Below are positions 1 through 6,577 of a stretch of 15,394 nt of DNA, in pieces. The notes beneath the pieces are model-generated. The model saw only the letters and a list, made by a program, of their open reading frames with translations. It did no database searches and was not told where the DNA came from. Source of the DNA: JANNSW01 sp031431235. GTDB taxonomy: Bacteria > Pseudomonadota > Alphaproteobacteria > Rhizobiales > Hyphomicrobiaceae. Numbering within the stretch: position 1 is the stretch's first letter; the number at the start of each line of letters is the position of its first letter. The position numbers and the translations under genes were made by a program. Location: contig JANPDA010000038.1 of the NCBI GenBank assembly GCA_031431235.1, forward strand, positions 1 to 15,394. The letters run 5' to 3'.

Positions 1-305
1 CAAACCGGTGATGTTTCTGCACAGGACGGCACCCACCAAGAGCACGTTGCAATAAAATCTGAAAGCACAACATAGCGGATCATCTGCATTCGTCTTTATC
101 CGAATCTGGCCCGTTGCCTCCGTGCCTCACCTTGACGCGAAAATCATAAGCGGACACGGTGGGGCAGCGCAAGTTCAGCCTCCGCGACGTCGGCCGAGAC
201 GGCTCACCTGCGTCGGCAACCCGTCGCCAATGGCCCACAACCGGCGCGGCGGCAGCTGCTGGCCGGACAAGCACGACTTGCTCAGCGAATTGAAGGAGAT
301 GGGCA
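1..305. other. Upstream non-coding stretch, no gene seen
   Basis: I see no convincing gene in the first 305 bases. Short open frames occur on both strands, but they lack a ribosome binding site, have no family motifs and overlap one another. A GGAG-type ribosome binding site (GAAGGAGA, about 292-299) sits just before the TTG start of the following dehydrogenase gene. A TTGACG hexamer at 131-136 has no good -10 partner at 17 bases, so I do not call a promoter. Confidence 0.5.
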
Positions 306-1208
306 TTGTCTGACGAGGTCGAACCCCGCATCGGATTCATCGGGCTCGGCATGATGGGCCTGCCGATGTCGGCGAACCTCATCCGCGCGGGGTTTCAGGT
401 GCGTGGGTTCGATGCCTCGCCGAAGGCTCTCGTGGCCTTCGCGGAGCAGGGCGGGATCGCGGCAGGATCGGCGCGCGAGGCGGCCGCCGATGCCCAGATC
501 CTCATCACCATGCTGCCCAACTCCGACATCGTCACGGATGTGCTCTTGGGTGAGGGCGGCGCGGCGGATGCGCTCCAACCCGGCGCGCTCGTCATCGACA
601 TGAGCTCGTCGGCCCCGCAGCGGACGTTGCAGCTCGGCGAGGCGCTCGGCAAGCGCCAGGTGAGGCTCATCGATGCCCCGGTCTCGGGTCTGGTGACGCG
701 CGCGGCCGACGGGACGCTCGCCATCATGGCCGGTGGCGCCAAGGCCGACATCGACCGTGCCCGCCCGGTGCTCTCGCTGCTGGGCCGCGCCATCATCGAG
801 ACGGGACCGCTGGGCTCCGGCCACGCCATGAAGGCGCTCAACAACTACGTCTCGGCATCGGGTCTCGTTGCGGCCTGCGAGGCGCTGATCGTGGGGGAGG
901 CCTTCGGGCTCGACCGCTCGGTGATGGTCGATGTCCTGAACCTCGCTACGGGCCGCAACAACTCGACCGAGACCAAGATCAAGCCTCAGGTGCTTTCAGG
1001 CGCTTTCGGATCGGGCTTCGCGCTCGACCTCATGGCCAAGGACAACCGCACGGCAGCCGCGCTCGCCCAGAGCCTCGGCCTCGGCGCCGACGAGATCCTC
1101 GCCTCGGCCGCCCTCTGGGAAAATGCGTCGCAGGCCCTCGGTCGCCGGGCGGACCACACGGAGATCTACAAGTACCTCGCCGCGCGGGAGAAGAAACGCG
1201 AGTCGTGA
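306..1208 (+). CDS. NAD(P)-dependent beta-hydroxyacid dehydrogenase (3-hydroxyisobutyrate dehydrogenase family)
   Basis: This is a 300-residue cytosolic oxidoreductase of the 3-hydroxyisobutyrate dehydrogenase / tartronate semialdehyde reductase / GLYR1 family, which oxidises short beta-hydroxyacids or reduces the matching semialdehydes with NAD(P). The N-terminal Rossmann motif GFIGLGMMGLPMSANL lies at residues 10-25. The substrate-binding motif DAPVSG is at 123-128, and the catalytic lysine is K176 in GHAMKALNNY. Length matches the family (about 290-300). The start is TTG at 306; it has a GGAGA site seven bases upstream and puts the Rossmann fold close to the N-terminus as usual. The substrate cannot be read from sequence, because the family covers hydroxyisobutyrate, tartronate semialdehyde, succinic semialdehyde and others. 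No pathway genes are adjacent. The last codons lie inside a tandem 7-base repeat that also supplies the stop codon. Confidence 0.93.
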   Translation: MSDEVEPRIGFIGLGMMGLPMSANLIRAGFQVRGFDASPKALVAFAEQGGIAAGSAREAAADAQILITMLPNSDIVTDVLLGEGGAADALQPGALVIDMSSSAPQRTLQLGEALGKRQVRLIDAPVSGLVTRAADGTLAIMAGGAKADIDRARPVLSLLGRAIIETGPLGSGHAMKALNNYVSASGLVAACEALIVGEAFGLDRSVMVDVLNLATGRNNSTETKIKPQVLSGAFGSGFALDLMAKDNRTAAALAQSLGLGADEILASAALWENASQALGRRADHTEIYKYLAAREKKRES

Positions 1209-1224
1209 GTCGCGTGTCGCGAGT
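1197..1224. repeat. Tandem 7-base repeat (CGCGAGT x4)
   Basis: Four adjacent heptamers read CGCGAGT, CGTGAGT, CGCGTGT, CGCGAGT. The first copy encodes the last residues of the dehydrogenase, and its TGA stop falls in the second copy. A short hairpin, GCGAG-TGG-CTCGC (1219-1231), overlaps the last copy. There is no T-run, so it is not a standard intrinsic terminator. Confidence 0.6.
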
Positions 1225-1573
1225 GGCTCGCCCGCAGCCTCACCCTTCACGGCCAAAGACTGCAAAGCGCTGGCGCACAGCAAGCTCGTTGCCAGAACAT
1301 CGGATGGGCCGATCGCGGCATCAGCTCGAGCCGGCCGCTGGTGTTTCCTGCACAGTCTAGATCCGTATACTGATGATTTAGTCGCCGTTGGTCCGAGTGT
1401 GGCCCACAGGATGAACGGCGCTTCCGCCAACGACCTTCCACTTCTGAGGGGTCTTCCGCCGGACGTGACGACACCCAGGGCGCTCATGACGTGACGTTGC
1501 GGGCGATGAAGCGCGCGCCTCGAGGGACCGGGCTCCGCGCCCCATGTTTCAAGTACAAATGGAGAATCAAGAC
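1209..1573. other. Intergenic region without a recognised gene
   Basis: These 365 bases separate the dehydrogenase from the small ORF at 1574. Open frames are present on both strands but have no ribosome binding site and no recognisable domain. A TATACT hexamer at 1366-1371 could be a -10 element for the downstream pair, but its -35 partner is poor (TTTCCT at 16 bases), so a promoter is only possible. The region starts with the CGCGAGT heptamer repeat. Confidence 0.45.
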
Positions 1574-1813
1574 ATGAGCTCGAGCCAGGACTTCCCTAAC
1601 CCCGATTGGGAGCCGTCTGAGGACGAGCACGCGGCCATGATGGAGGACTTCCGCCAGGTCGTGCTGTGGCGGAAAACCAGGGCTGCGAAAGGGATCAACG
1701 TGCTGGCGATGGGCAAGACGCCGGACGAGGATAGTGCAGCCATGCGCAAGTGGTGGGCCGAGGAAGGCCAGGCCCTGCACGAGCTGGAGGGAGCGAAAGC
1801 CGAGCGCGCATGA
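1574..1813 (+). CDS. Small hypothetical protein, possible antitoxin partner of the downstream zeta-like toxin remnant
   Basis: This encodes a 79-residue acidic, soluble protein rich in Glu, Asp and Trp with no membrane segment or signal peptide. I do not recognise its family. I chose the ATG at 1574 because GGAGA lies eight bases upstream; the in-frame ATG at 1544 has no ribosome binding site. Its TGA stop overlaps the ATG of the following P-loop ORF (ATGA at 1810-1813), an arrangement typical of translationally coupled toxin-antitoxin pairs. Small proteins of about this size often precede zeta-toxin-like kinases in Proteobacteria, so an antitoxin or cofactor role is a reasonable inference from position only. 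The partner is broken, so this gene may be a surviving orphan. Confidence 0.6.
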   Translation: MSSSQDFPNPDWEPSEDEHAAMMEDFRQVVLWRKTRAAKGINVLAMGKTPDEDSAAMRKWWAEEGQALHELEGAKAERA

Positions 1814-2045
1814 GCGAGCGCCGACCGTCCATGGAGGTGGTCGCGGGGCCGAACGGATCGGGCAGACGACACTGTCGCGGCTCGAGCATCCCTGGCTGAG
1901 TGGGCACACCTTCATCAATGCCGACGAGATCGCCCAGCATCAGCTGGGCGGCTGGAACTCGCCGGAAGCCGTGCGTGAGGCAACGCGAAGAAGGCTTTCG
2001 GCCGGCAGGATGGATGCGATCAAGCGCAGGCATCTCGGCTCGTGA
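1810..2045 (+). pseudogene. Zeta-toxin-like P-loop ATPase/kinase, frameshifted and truncated
   Basis: The ORF starts at ATG 1810, overlapping the stop of the upstream small gene by four bases. It reads into a Walker A motif (MEVVAGPNGSG) and then loses frame at about 1861-1865. In the -1 frame the sequence continues TTLSRLEHPWLSG, then FINADEIAQHQLGGWNSPEA, to a stop at 2043-2045. A single missing base in the lysine codon of GPNGSGKTT would restore one continuous frame. The NADEIA motif after the P-loop is characteristic of the zeta-toxin / UDP-N-acetylglucosamine kinase-like family. Intact members are about 190-250 residues, whereas even the repaired frame gives only about 78, so the C-terminal body is missing too. 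Both the Walker lysine and most of the fold are lost, which should leave it inactive. Confidence 0.78.
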
Positions 2046-2074
2046 CTTGAAAGGGTTCTCCGCAAGCGCCCGCG

Positions 2075-2127
2075 TAGGCTCCTCCTCCGGCTTGGGCGGA
2101 GCTGCAAGCTGCACGAGACTTTTTTTT
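2075..2127 (+). terminator. Possible weak terminator with T8 tract
   Basis: A CTCCG/CGGAG stem with a seven-base loop lies about 30 bases before a run of eight T (2120-2127). A second short self-complementary stretch, AGCTGCAAGCT, is closer to the run. Neither stem is strong, but the T8 tract stands out in this GC-rich context and lies between the toxin remnant and the next gene. Confidence 0.3.
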
Positions 2128-2241
2128 CTGTAACCTGCGATCTCTTGCCAACGGCAGGGCCAGGACACAATCATTGTCGCTGTGGTCGAGACACCATCGC
2201 TTCGATGGAAACTCGCACGTAAACCGAGCAAAGGACACGTA

Positions 2242-2715
2242 ATGGCCAAGAACACGATTTGCCTATGGTACGACAAGGATGCCGAGGCTGCCGCCCGCTT
2301 CTACGCCGAAACCTTTCCCGACAGTGCGGTGAGTGCCGTCCACCGTGCGCCCAGCGACTATCCGTCCGGTAAGAAAGGCGACGTGTTGACGGTCGAATTC
2401 ACAGTCGCCGGCGTATCTTGTCTCGGCCTCAACGGCGGCCCCGCGATCAAGCACAACGAAGCCTTCTCGTTCCAGATCGCCACCGACGATCAGCAAGAAA
2501 CAGACCGCTACTGGAACGCCATCGTTGGCAATGGCGGCCAGGAGAGCGTGTGCGGCTGGTGCAAAGACAAGTGGGGCGTCTCGTGGCAAATCACACCGCG
2601 CGTCTTGACCCGAGCGCTGGCGGCCGGTGGCGATGAAGCCAAGCGCGCGTTCGAAGCGATGATGGACATGAAGAAGATCGACGTCGCCGCGATCGAGGCA
2701 GCGCGGCGCGGTTGA
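2242..2715 (+). CDS. VOC-family protein, PhnB / 3-demethylubiquinone-9 3-methyltransferase-like domain
   Basis: A 157-residue soluble protein of the vicinal oxygen chelate superfamily, PhnB-like branch. Recognisable features are the N-terminal strand-helix CLWYDKDAEAAARFYAETF (residues 7-25), the central LTVEFTVAGVSCLGLNGGP strand pair, and the C-terminal segment CGWCKDKWGVSWQITPRVL, which is typical of this branch. Length matches the single-domain members (about 150-165). I chose ATG 2242 because AAAGGA lies about eight bases upstream and the domain begins at once; an in-frame start at 2182 would add 20 atypical residues. The real reaction is unknown. Many members carry the 3-demethylubiquinone methyltransferase label by homology only, and they lack a SAM-binding fold. 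No functional partner is nearby. Confidence 0.9.
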   Translation: MAKNTICLWYDKDAEAAARFYAETFPDSAVSAVHRAPSDYPSGKKGDVLTVEFTVAGVSCLGLNGGPAIKHNEAFSFQIATDDQQETDRYWNAIVGNGGQESVCGWCKDKWGVSWQITPRVLTRALAAGGDEAKRAFEAMMDMKKIDVAAIEAARRG

Positions 2716-3341
2716 CGTTAGGACGCCCGCAAAAACGAGTGAATCGGTTTCATCGAGCCCATTTCTCGTCCCGCCGTCTTCCCGGCCGAGCGACCAACGG
2801 GAGCGCCGAGCCGGGATCCAGCACAAAAAGGGCCGAAGGCACAACAACTCGCACGATCTCGTCGGGGGACTGGCCGTCCGGGGCCTGGATCCAGGGTCGA
2901 TCTCCGCCCCGGCTGAATGCCGGGCTTCGATCGCCCGGGAAGACGGAGCAGTTGTATTGGGGCGCGCACTTACTGCACTTACGACCCAAGCGCAAAGACC
3001 GCACCTGGCCCGAAGCCGAGCACCGTCACCATCCACGCCTTTTCCCCGCCCCCCTATACTCCCCATCGACCGGTCCGGCGAGGGGCGTGATCTCGATGGC
3101 GCTTTGGACCTTGTGGACCGGCACGGCGGCTCCGATGGGCATCGCAACGCCTGCCCGAGGGGTCACCGTTGCCCGTCCGGGGTGAGACACTCGGGTGTGG
3201 AGCGGCCCAATCCGAAAACGTTCGTGCGGGGCGGCCGTGTGCCGCCACATGACATAAAAGCTCGCCGGCAGACTTCCGCTACCATCGCCCTCGCATGAGC
3301 TTCCCGTCCGGGCGATTGGCGCCCTGCGGCGCGCCCGCGAA
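2716..3341. other. Long non-coding stretch containing a palindromic repeat element
   Basis: About 620 bases carry no gene that I can support. Open frames on both strands are Arg/Pro/Ser-rich, lack ribosome binding sites and show no family motifs. The most structured part is the inverted-repeat element at 2774-2946. A TATACT hexamer at 3055-3060 follows a C-run, but I find no matching -35 box. The stretch could be decayed sequence. Confidence 0.5.
2774..2946. repeat. Inverted-repeat element with 12-bp perfect terminal repeats
   Basis: CCGTCTTCCCGG at 2774-2785 is repeated in perfect inverted form as CCGGGAAGACGG at 2935-2946. Inside, CCGGGATCCAG (2811-2821) faces the 12-base palindrome CCTGGATCCAGG (2884-2895), so the two arms match over two separated blocks. 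This resembles the palindromic intergenic elements common in Hyphomicrobiales genomes, and could be a non-autonomous mobile remnant. No ORF lies inside it, and I saw no target-site duplication. Confidence 0.55.
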
Positions 3342-3440
3342 GTGGGAGGCTGACAAACGACCCGTATCGGGCTCGTTAGGGCTGCTTCCTTCCGGACCTG
3401 ACCCGGTTGGCGAGGGACACGTCCGCCGCCAACCTCCCGG
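3342..3440 (-). ncRNA. ffs: Signal recognition particle RNA (small bacterial 4.5S type)
   Basis: The minus strand carries the conserved SRP apical domain: GGTCAGGTCCGGAAGGAAGC, followed by AGCC, at about 3380-3404. This contains the asymmetric and symmetric loops bound by Ffh. The ends pair: GGGAGG near the 5' end (3438-3433) is complementary to CCTCCC near the 3' end (3349-3344), giving a transcript of about 97-99 nt, the usual size for the small proteobacterial form. The RNA joins Ffh to form the particle that targets inner-membrane proteins to FtsY/Sec. It has its own promoter just upstream. Ends are estimated to within a few bases from the terminal helix. In many related genomes the gene sits near dnaX, but no dnaX is seen here. 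Confidence 0.95.
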
Positions 3441-3444
3441 CCGT

Positions 3445-3473
3445 GTGATAGGCGAGCTTGGCGGCGCGTGCAA
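3445..3473 (-). promoter_or_regulatory. Sigma-70-type promoter of the SRP RNA gene
   Basis: On the minus strand, TTGCAC (3473-3468) and TATCAC (3450-3445) are separated by exactly 17 bases. The expected transcription start, six to seven bases downstream, falls at about 3438-3440, where the terminal helix of the SRP RNA begins. This agreement is the main support. Confidence 0.7.
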
Positions 3474-3657
3474 CAGCGCAAGGTCGATGGGGGCCGATAC
3501 CGGCCTGCAACAATGCAACGAGCCCTGATCGAGCCCTTCACGGACCCGTGAGGCGCCACCACTTGCCTCATGCCTGGGCGCAGCAGAGGCCCATCCGTGA
3601 AAACAAACTGACGACACGAACGGGGAACGCATCGGCGTTTGTCCGAAGGGGAGAGCC

Positions 3658-4550
3658 ATGCTCGATGCAACTCCTTTCGCCCTCGCGGTCATCGGCGCCT
3701 TGGCCTATGGCTGCAGCGACTTCGCCGGCGGCCGGGCGTCGATCCGCCTGCCGACGCTCGCGGTCGCCGCCGTGGCCCAAGGCATCGCGGCGCTCGGCGT
3801 GCTCGCGCTGGTGCTGGCCTCGGGCGCCGTTCTTCCGCGGCAGGGCGAAGCCGGGCTCGCCGCGCTCGCGGGCGTCGGCCACGTCGCGGGCGTTCTCTTC
3901 CTCTATCACGGCATCGCCCATGGCCGGGTCGCGATCGTGTGCCCATCTCCGCTGTATCCGGCCTCGCGCTGCCGATCATCGGCGATCTGGTAACGGGAGA
4001 GGCTCCGGCCCTGATCCACCTCGCCGGCGTGGCGATCGCCATATTCTCTGTTGTGCTCTTTGGCACAGCCGCGGATGCGGGACCGGTTGCCGCGCCGGCA
4101 CGGACATCGGTGCTGCTGGGGCTGGCGACGGGTCTCGGCTTTGGCATCAGCGACCTCGGCCTTGGCCTGATGCCGGAGGATCTGGCGGTCGGCGCGCTGA
4201 TGTTTGCGCGGCTGAGCGGCGCGGCGGCGGCTGCGGTCGTCGTTGCCGTGCTGATGCCGAGGAGAGCGGGGAGCATCGTCGCCGGTCTTGCCGTGGGGGC
4301 GCCGGGGCGGTCGGCACGATTGCTCGGGCTCGCGCTCGCCCTTGCCGCTGGGTTGCTCGATGCCACGGGCCAGCTCGCCTACGTGCTCGCGGCGACACGC
4401 GGGCAGATGAGCATCGCAGCGGCAACGACGGCGCTCTACCCCGCCGTCGTCGTTGCGCTCAGCATCTGGCTGCTGAAGGAGCGGATCTGTCGAACTCAGC
4501 TGACCGGCATGCTGGCGGGTGGCGTCAGCATCGCCTTGATGGCGGCCTGA
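3658..4550 (+). pseudogene. EamA/DMT-superfamily transporter, disrupted by one frameshift
   Basis: The gene starts at ATG 3658, behind a GGGGAGAG ribosome binding site, and encodes hydrophobic helices such as FALAVIGALAYGCSDFAGGR, with the conserved HGIAHGRVAIV end of a helix. At 3937-3942 the frame is lost. Reading continues one frame back as PISAVSGLALPIIGDLV, on to a stop at 4548-4550. One missing base in the GTGTG stretch explains it. If repaired, the protein would be about 297 residues with about ten membrane segments in two EamA repeats, the normal size for drug/metabolite exporters of the inner membrane. As written, translation ends after about 111 residues (3993). Frame, composition and motifs are otherwise intact, so this is either a recent mutation or a sequencing/assembly error. 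The substrate is unknown. It lies 12 bases tail-to-tail from the SDR gene. Confidence 0.85.
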
Positions 4551-4562
4551 CTGGTGGGTGAG

Positions 4563-5228
4563 CTACCAGGGAAGCGGCTGACCGTTCACATGCCAGTAGG
4601 TGCCAGTCTCGGGGAGCCCGAGCCGGTCGATCAGCCCCAGCAGGCCGCTCGCCGAGGCCTCGACCGAGATGTCGCCGCGCCCCTCGTTCATCTCCGTGCG
4701 CACATAGCCTGGGTGCACCATCAGCACGGCGATGCCCTCGGGCTTCAGCGTCTCCGCGATCAGCTTGCCGGCCATGTTGAGCGCGGCTTTCGACATGCGA
4801 TAGCCCACATCGGGAATGTCGGCCGTGGTGCCGGCGATCGAGCCGAGCCGGCTGGTGACCATGACGATCTTGCCGCCCTTGGCGAGGTTTGGCAGCAGTG
4901 CCCGGGTCAGCGCCAGCGGGGCCAGGGCGTTGACGTCGAATTGCCGGCGCATCACGTCGAGCGGCTCGTCCTGCCAGGCAATCGAGTTCGAGATGCCGGC
5001 ATTGTTGATGAGGATGTCGATCCGACGGCCGCTCAGCGCCTTCGTCAGCCGGTCGATCGCGGCAGCGTTCGTCACCTCGATGCCATCGATCACCTCGGCA
5101 CCGCCGCGCGCCAGCCCGGCGGCCTTGCCCCGGCAGACCGCGACGACCTTGTCGCCCCGCGCGAGCAGGTTTGTCGCAAGCTCGTGGCCGATGCCGCGGC
5201 TTGCGCCGGTGATGAGATATGTCGCCAT
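4563..5228 (-). CDS. Short-chain dehydrogenase/reductase (SDR) family oxidoreductase
   Basis: This is a 221-residue cytosolic classical SDR, in the group often labelled C-factor-like. The cofactor-binding motif TGASRGIG is at residues 7-14, NNAG at 75-78, the catalytic serine in MVTSRLGS (about 126-130), and the YxxxK pair is Y143/K147 in YRMSK. The PG motif follows at HPGYVRTEM (172-180). An NAD(P)H-dependent reduction or oxidation of a carbonyl/hydroxyl substrate is certain as a class, but the substrate is not. The start at 5228 has GAGGA six bases upstream and puts the Rossmann motif immediately after the first residues. The gene is convergent with the broken transporter and divergent from the M50 protease, so the 5229-5452 region may control both. 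Confidence 0.93.
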   Translation of the reverse strand: MATYLITGASRGIGHELATNLLARGDKVVAVCRGKAAGLARGGAEVIDGIEVTNAAAIDRLTKALSGRRIDILINNAGISNSIAWQDEPLDVMRRQFDVNALAPLALTRALLPNLAKGGKIVMVTSRLGSIAGTTADIPDVGYRMSKAALNMAGKLIAETLKPEGIAVLMVHPGYVRTEMNEGRGDISVEASASGLLGLIDRLGLPETGTYWHVNGQPLPW

Positions 5229-5305
5229 TGTCCTCGTGCCGCCCCTGTCGCCATTGCGCCGCCGCTTCTACCGCGAGTTTGCACAAAATCGCGGCGAGGC
5301 GCCAC

Positions 5306-5340
5306 GTCTACCCCCACAATGTGTCTACCCCCGGAAATGT
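5306..5340. repeat. Two-copy tandem direct repeat in a divergent intergenic region
   Basis: GTCTACCCCCACAATGT (5306-5322) is followed directly by GTCTACCCCCGGAAATGT (5323-5340), and a third partial GTCTGCC-like match begins next. Direct repeats of about 17 bases between divergent genes can be operator sites, but nothing else supports this. Confidence 0.45.
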
Positions 5341-5372
5341 CTGCCATCTGGCCGTGGCATCGAAAAAAATGT

Positions 5373-5386
5373 GTGATCGAGATCAT
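5373..5386 (+). promoter_or_regulatory. FNR/FixK-like binding site
   Basis: GTGATCGAGATCAT contains perfect half-sites TGATC and GATCA around two central bases. It matches the FNR/FixK consensus TTGAT-N4-ATCAA at four of five positions in each arm. An A7 tract (5363-5369) lies just upstream. The centre is about 73 bases before the protease start codon. A Crp-type regulator could also bind such a sequence. Confidence 0.45.
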
Positions 5387-5389
5387 GGC

Positions 5390-5405
5390 GGGCACGCTCG
5401 TGGCT
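5390..5405 (+). promoter_or_regulatory. Candidate sigma-54 (-24/-12) promoter
   Basis: GGGCACG-CTCG-TGGCT compares with the RpoN consensus TGGCACG-N4-TTGCW at 6 of 7 and 4 of 5 positions. The critical GG and GC pairs are separated by exactly ten bases. The element lies four bases after the FNR/FixK-like box and about 47 bases before the protease start. A chance match cannot be excluded in GC-rich DNA. Confidence 0.3.
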
Positions 5406-5452
5406 CGCAAGGATTGGGCTTTGGCGCAACCCGAAGGCTACAAGGAGTCGTC

Positions 5453-6577
5453 ATGGGCTGGTCGATCTCGCTCGGCAGGATTGCAGGCACCGAGGTGCGA
5501 ATTCACCTCACGTTTCTCTTGCTGGTTGCCTGGTATGCGATTGTCGCAGGCATGGCTTCCGGACAGGCGGCCGCACTCGATGCCTTCCTGTTCATCCTCG
5601 CCGTGTTCGCCTGTGTGCTCGCTCATGAGTTCGGCCATGTGCTGATGGCGCGTCAGTTCGGCATCCCGACGCGCGACATCACGTTGTTTCCGATCGGTGG
5701 CGTCGCGAGCATCGAGCGAATGCCCGAGAAACCGAGTCAGGAGCTGCTGATCGCACTTGCTGGGCCGATGGTGAACGTCGTCATTGCGGCGCTGCTGGTG
5801 GGGCTGCTGGGAGCGAGGTTCGATCCGGCGAGCCTTGCCGCTGTCGACGCGGGTCGGAGCGATTTTCCGACGCGGCTAGCCATGGTCAATGTCGTGCTCG
5901 TGCTGTTCAACCTGTTGCCTGCTTTCCCAATGGATGGGGGCCGCGTGCTGCGAGCTCTGCTGACCTTTTGGCTCGAGCGTAGCCAAGCGACACGGATCGC
6001 GGCCCGCATCGGTCAGGTCATTGCATTCGGTCTGGGTTTCTTGGGTCTGTTCGGAAACCCGATGCTGATGTTCATCGCACTATTCGTGTTCCTGGCGGCG
6101 GGCCATGAGGCCTATGCGGTCGAGCTTGCCGCCGTGACGAAAGGTGCGGCGACGGCTTCGGCGACAATTACGTCGTTTGCAACACTGGGGACCCAGTCCG
6201 TGGTCGGAGAGGCGATTCGCTTGCTCATTGCCACGTCCCAGTGCGAGTTCCCTGTGACCGACGGCGCTGGACGATTGCAGGGTGTGCTGACCCGCGACGG
6301 CATGATCCGGGCCCTCGCTGAGCGCGGCCCCGAGACGCCCGTTCTCGATGTCATGCTGCGCGATATCGCGGTCGTCAGCCAGCGTGCGCCGCTCGACGAG
6401 GCGATCGGCAAGCTGCAGCTGAGCAATCAGCCCCTGGTCGGCGTGGTCGACGATGCCGGGCGGGTCGTCGGGATTTTCACCCGCGAGAACCTTGCCGAAT
6501 ATGTGCTGGTGGAGCAGGCGCGCCAGCGCAAAGCTCAGCCGAGCAGCGGGCGGAACTCGCCCACGACAGCCTCGTAG
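5453..6577 (+). CDS. Site-2 protease family (M50) zinc metalloprotease with C-terminal CBS domain pair
   Basis: This 374-residue inner-membrane protein cleaves substrates within or near the membrane. The zinc-binding HEFGH motif is at residues 58-62, inside a membrane helix, and the second motif, with the third ligand, is D161 in FPMDGG (158-163). At least five hydrophobic segments fill residues 15-220. The tail (about 235-360) is a CBS pair, marked by FPVTDGAGRLQGVLTRDGMI and VVDDAGRVVGIFTRENL. CBS pairs bind adenine nucleotides, so activity may follow energy state. I chose ATG 5453 for its AAGGAG site and because the family typically starts MGWS(I/F). An FNR/FixK-like box and a possible sigma-54 promoter lie upstream, hinting at control by oxygen. 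The last 43 bases overlap the convergent rppH gene. Substrate unknown. Confidence 0.95.
   Translation: MGWSISLGRIAGTEVRIHLTFLLLVAWYAIVAGMASGQAAALDAFLFILAVFACVLAHEFGHVLMARQFGIPTRDITLFPIGGVASIERMPEKPSQELLIALAGPMVNVVIAALLVGLLGARFDPASLAAVDAGRSDFPTRLAMVNVVLVLFNLLPAFPMDGGRVLRALLTFWLERSQATRIAARIGQVIAFGLGFLGLFGNPMLMFIALFVFLAAGHEAYAVELAAVTKGAATASATITSFATLGTQSVVGEAIRLLIATSQCEFPVTDGAGRLQGVLTRDGMIRALAERGPETPVLDVMLRDIAVVSQRAPLDEAIGKLQLSNQPLVGVVDDAGRVVGIFTRENLAEYVLVEQARQRKAQPSSGRNSPTTAS

Noticed and set aside
1123..1494. A 123-codon plus-strand open frame after the dehydrogenase
   Set aside because: It starts inside the dehydrogenase gene in another frame, has no ribosome binding site and is low in informative motifs.
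3026..3670. A 214-codon minus-strand open frame
   Set aside because: It runs straight through the SRP RNA gene and its promoter, lacks a ribosome binding site and has no recognisable motif.
3458..4561. A 367-codon plus-strand open frame covering the EamA region
   Set aside because: It is a shadow frame: the translation is Arg/Ala/Gly-rich with no membrane pattern, whereas the two other frames together give a clear transporter.
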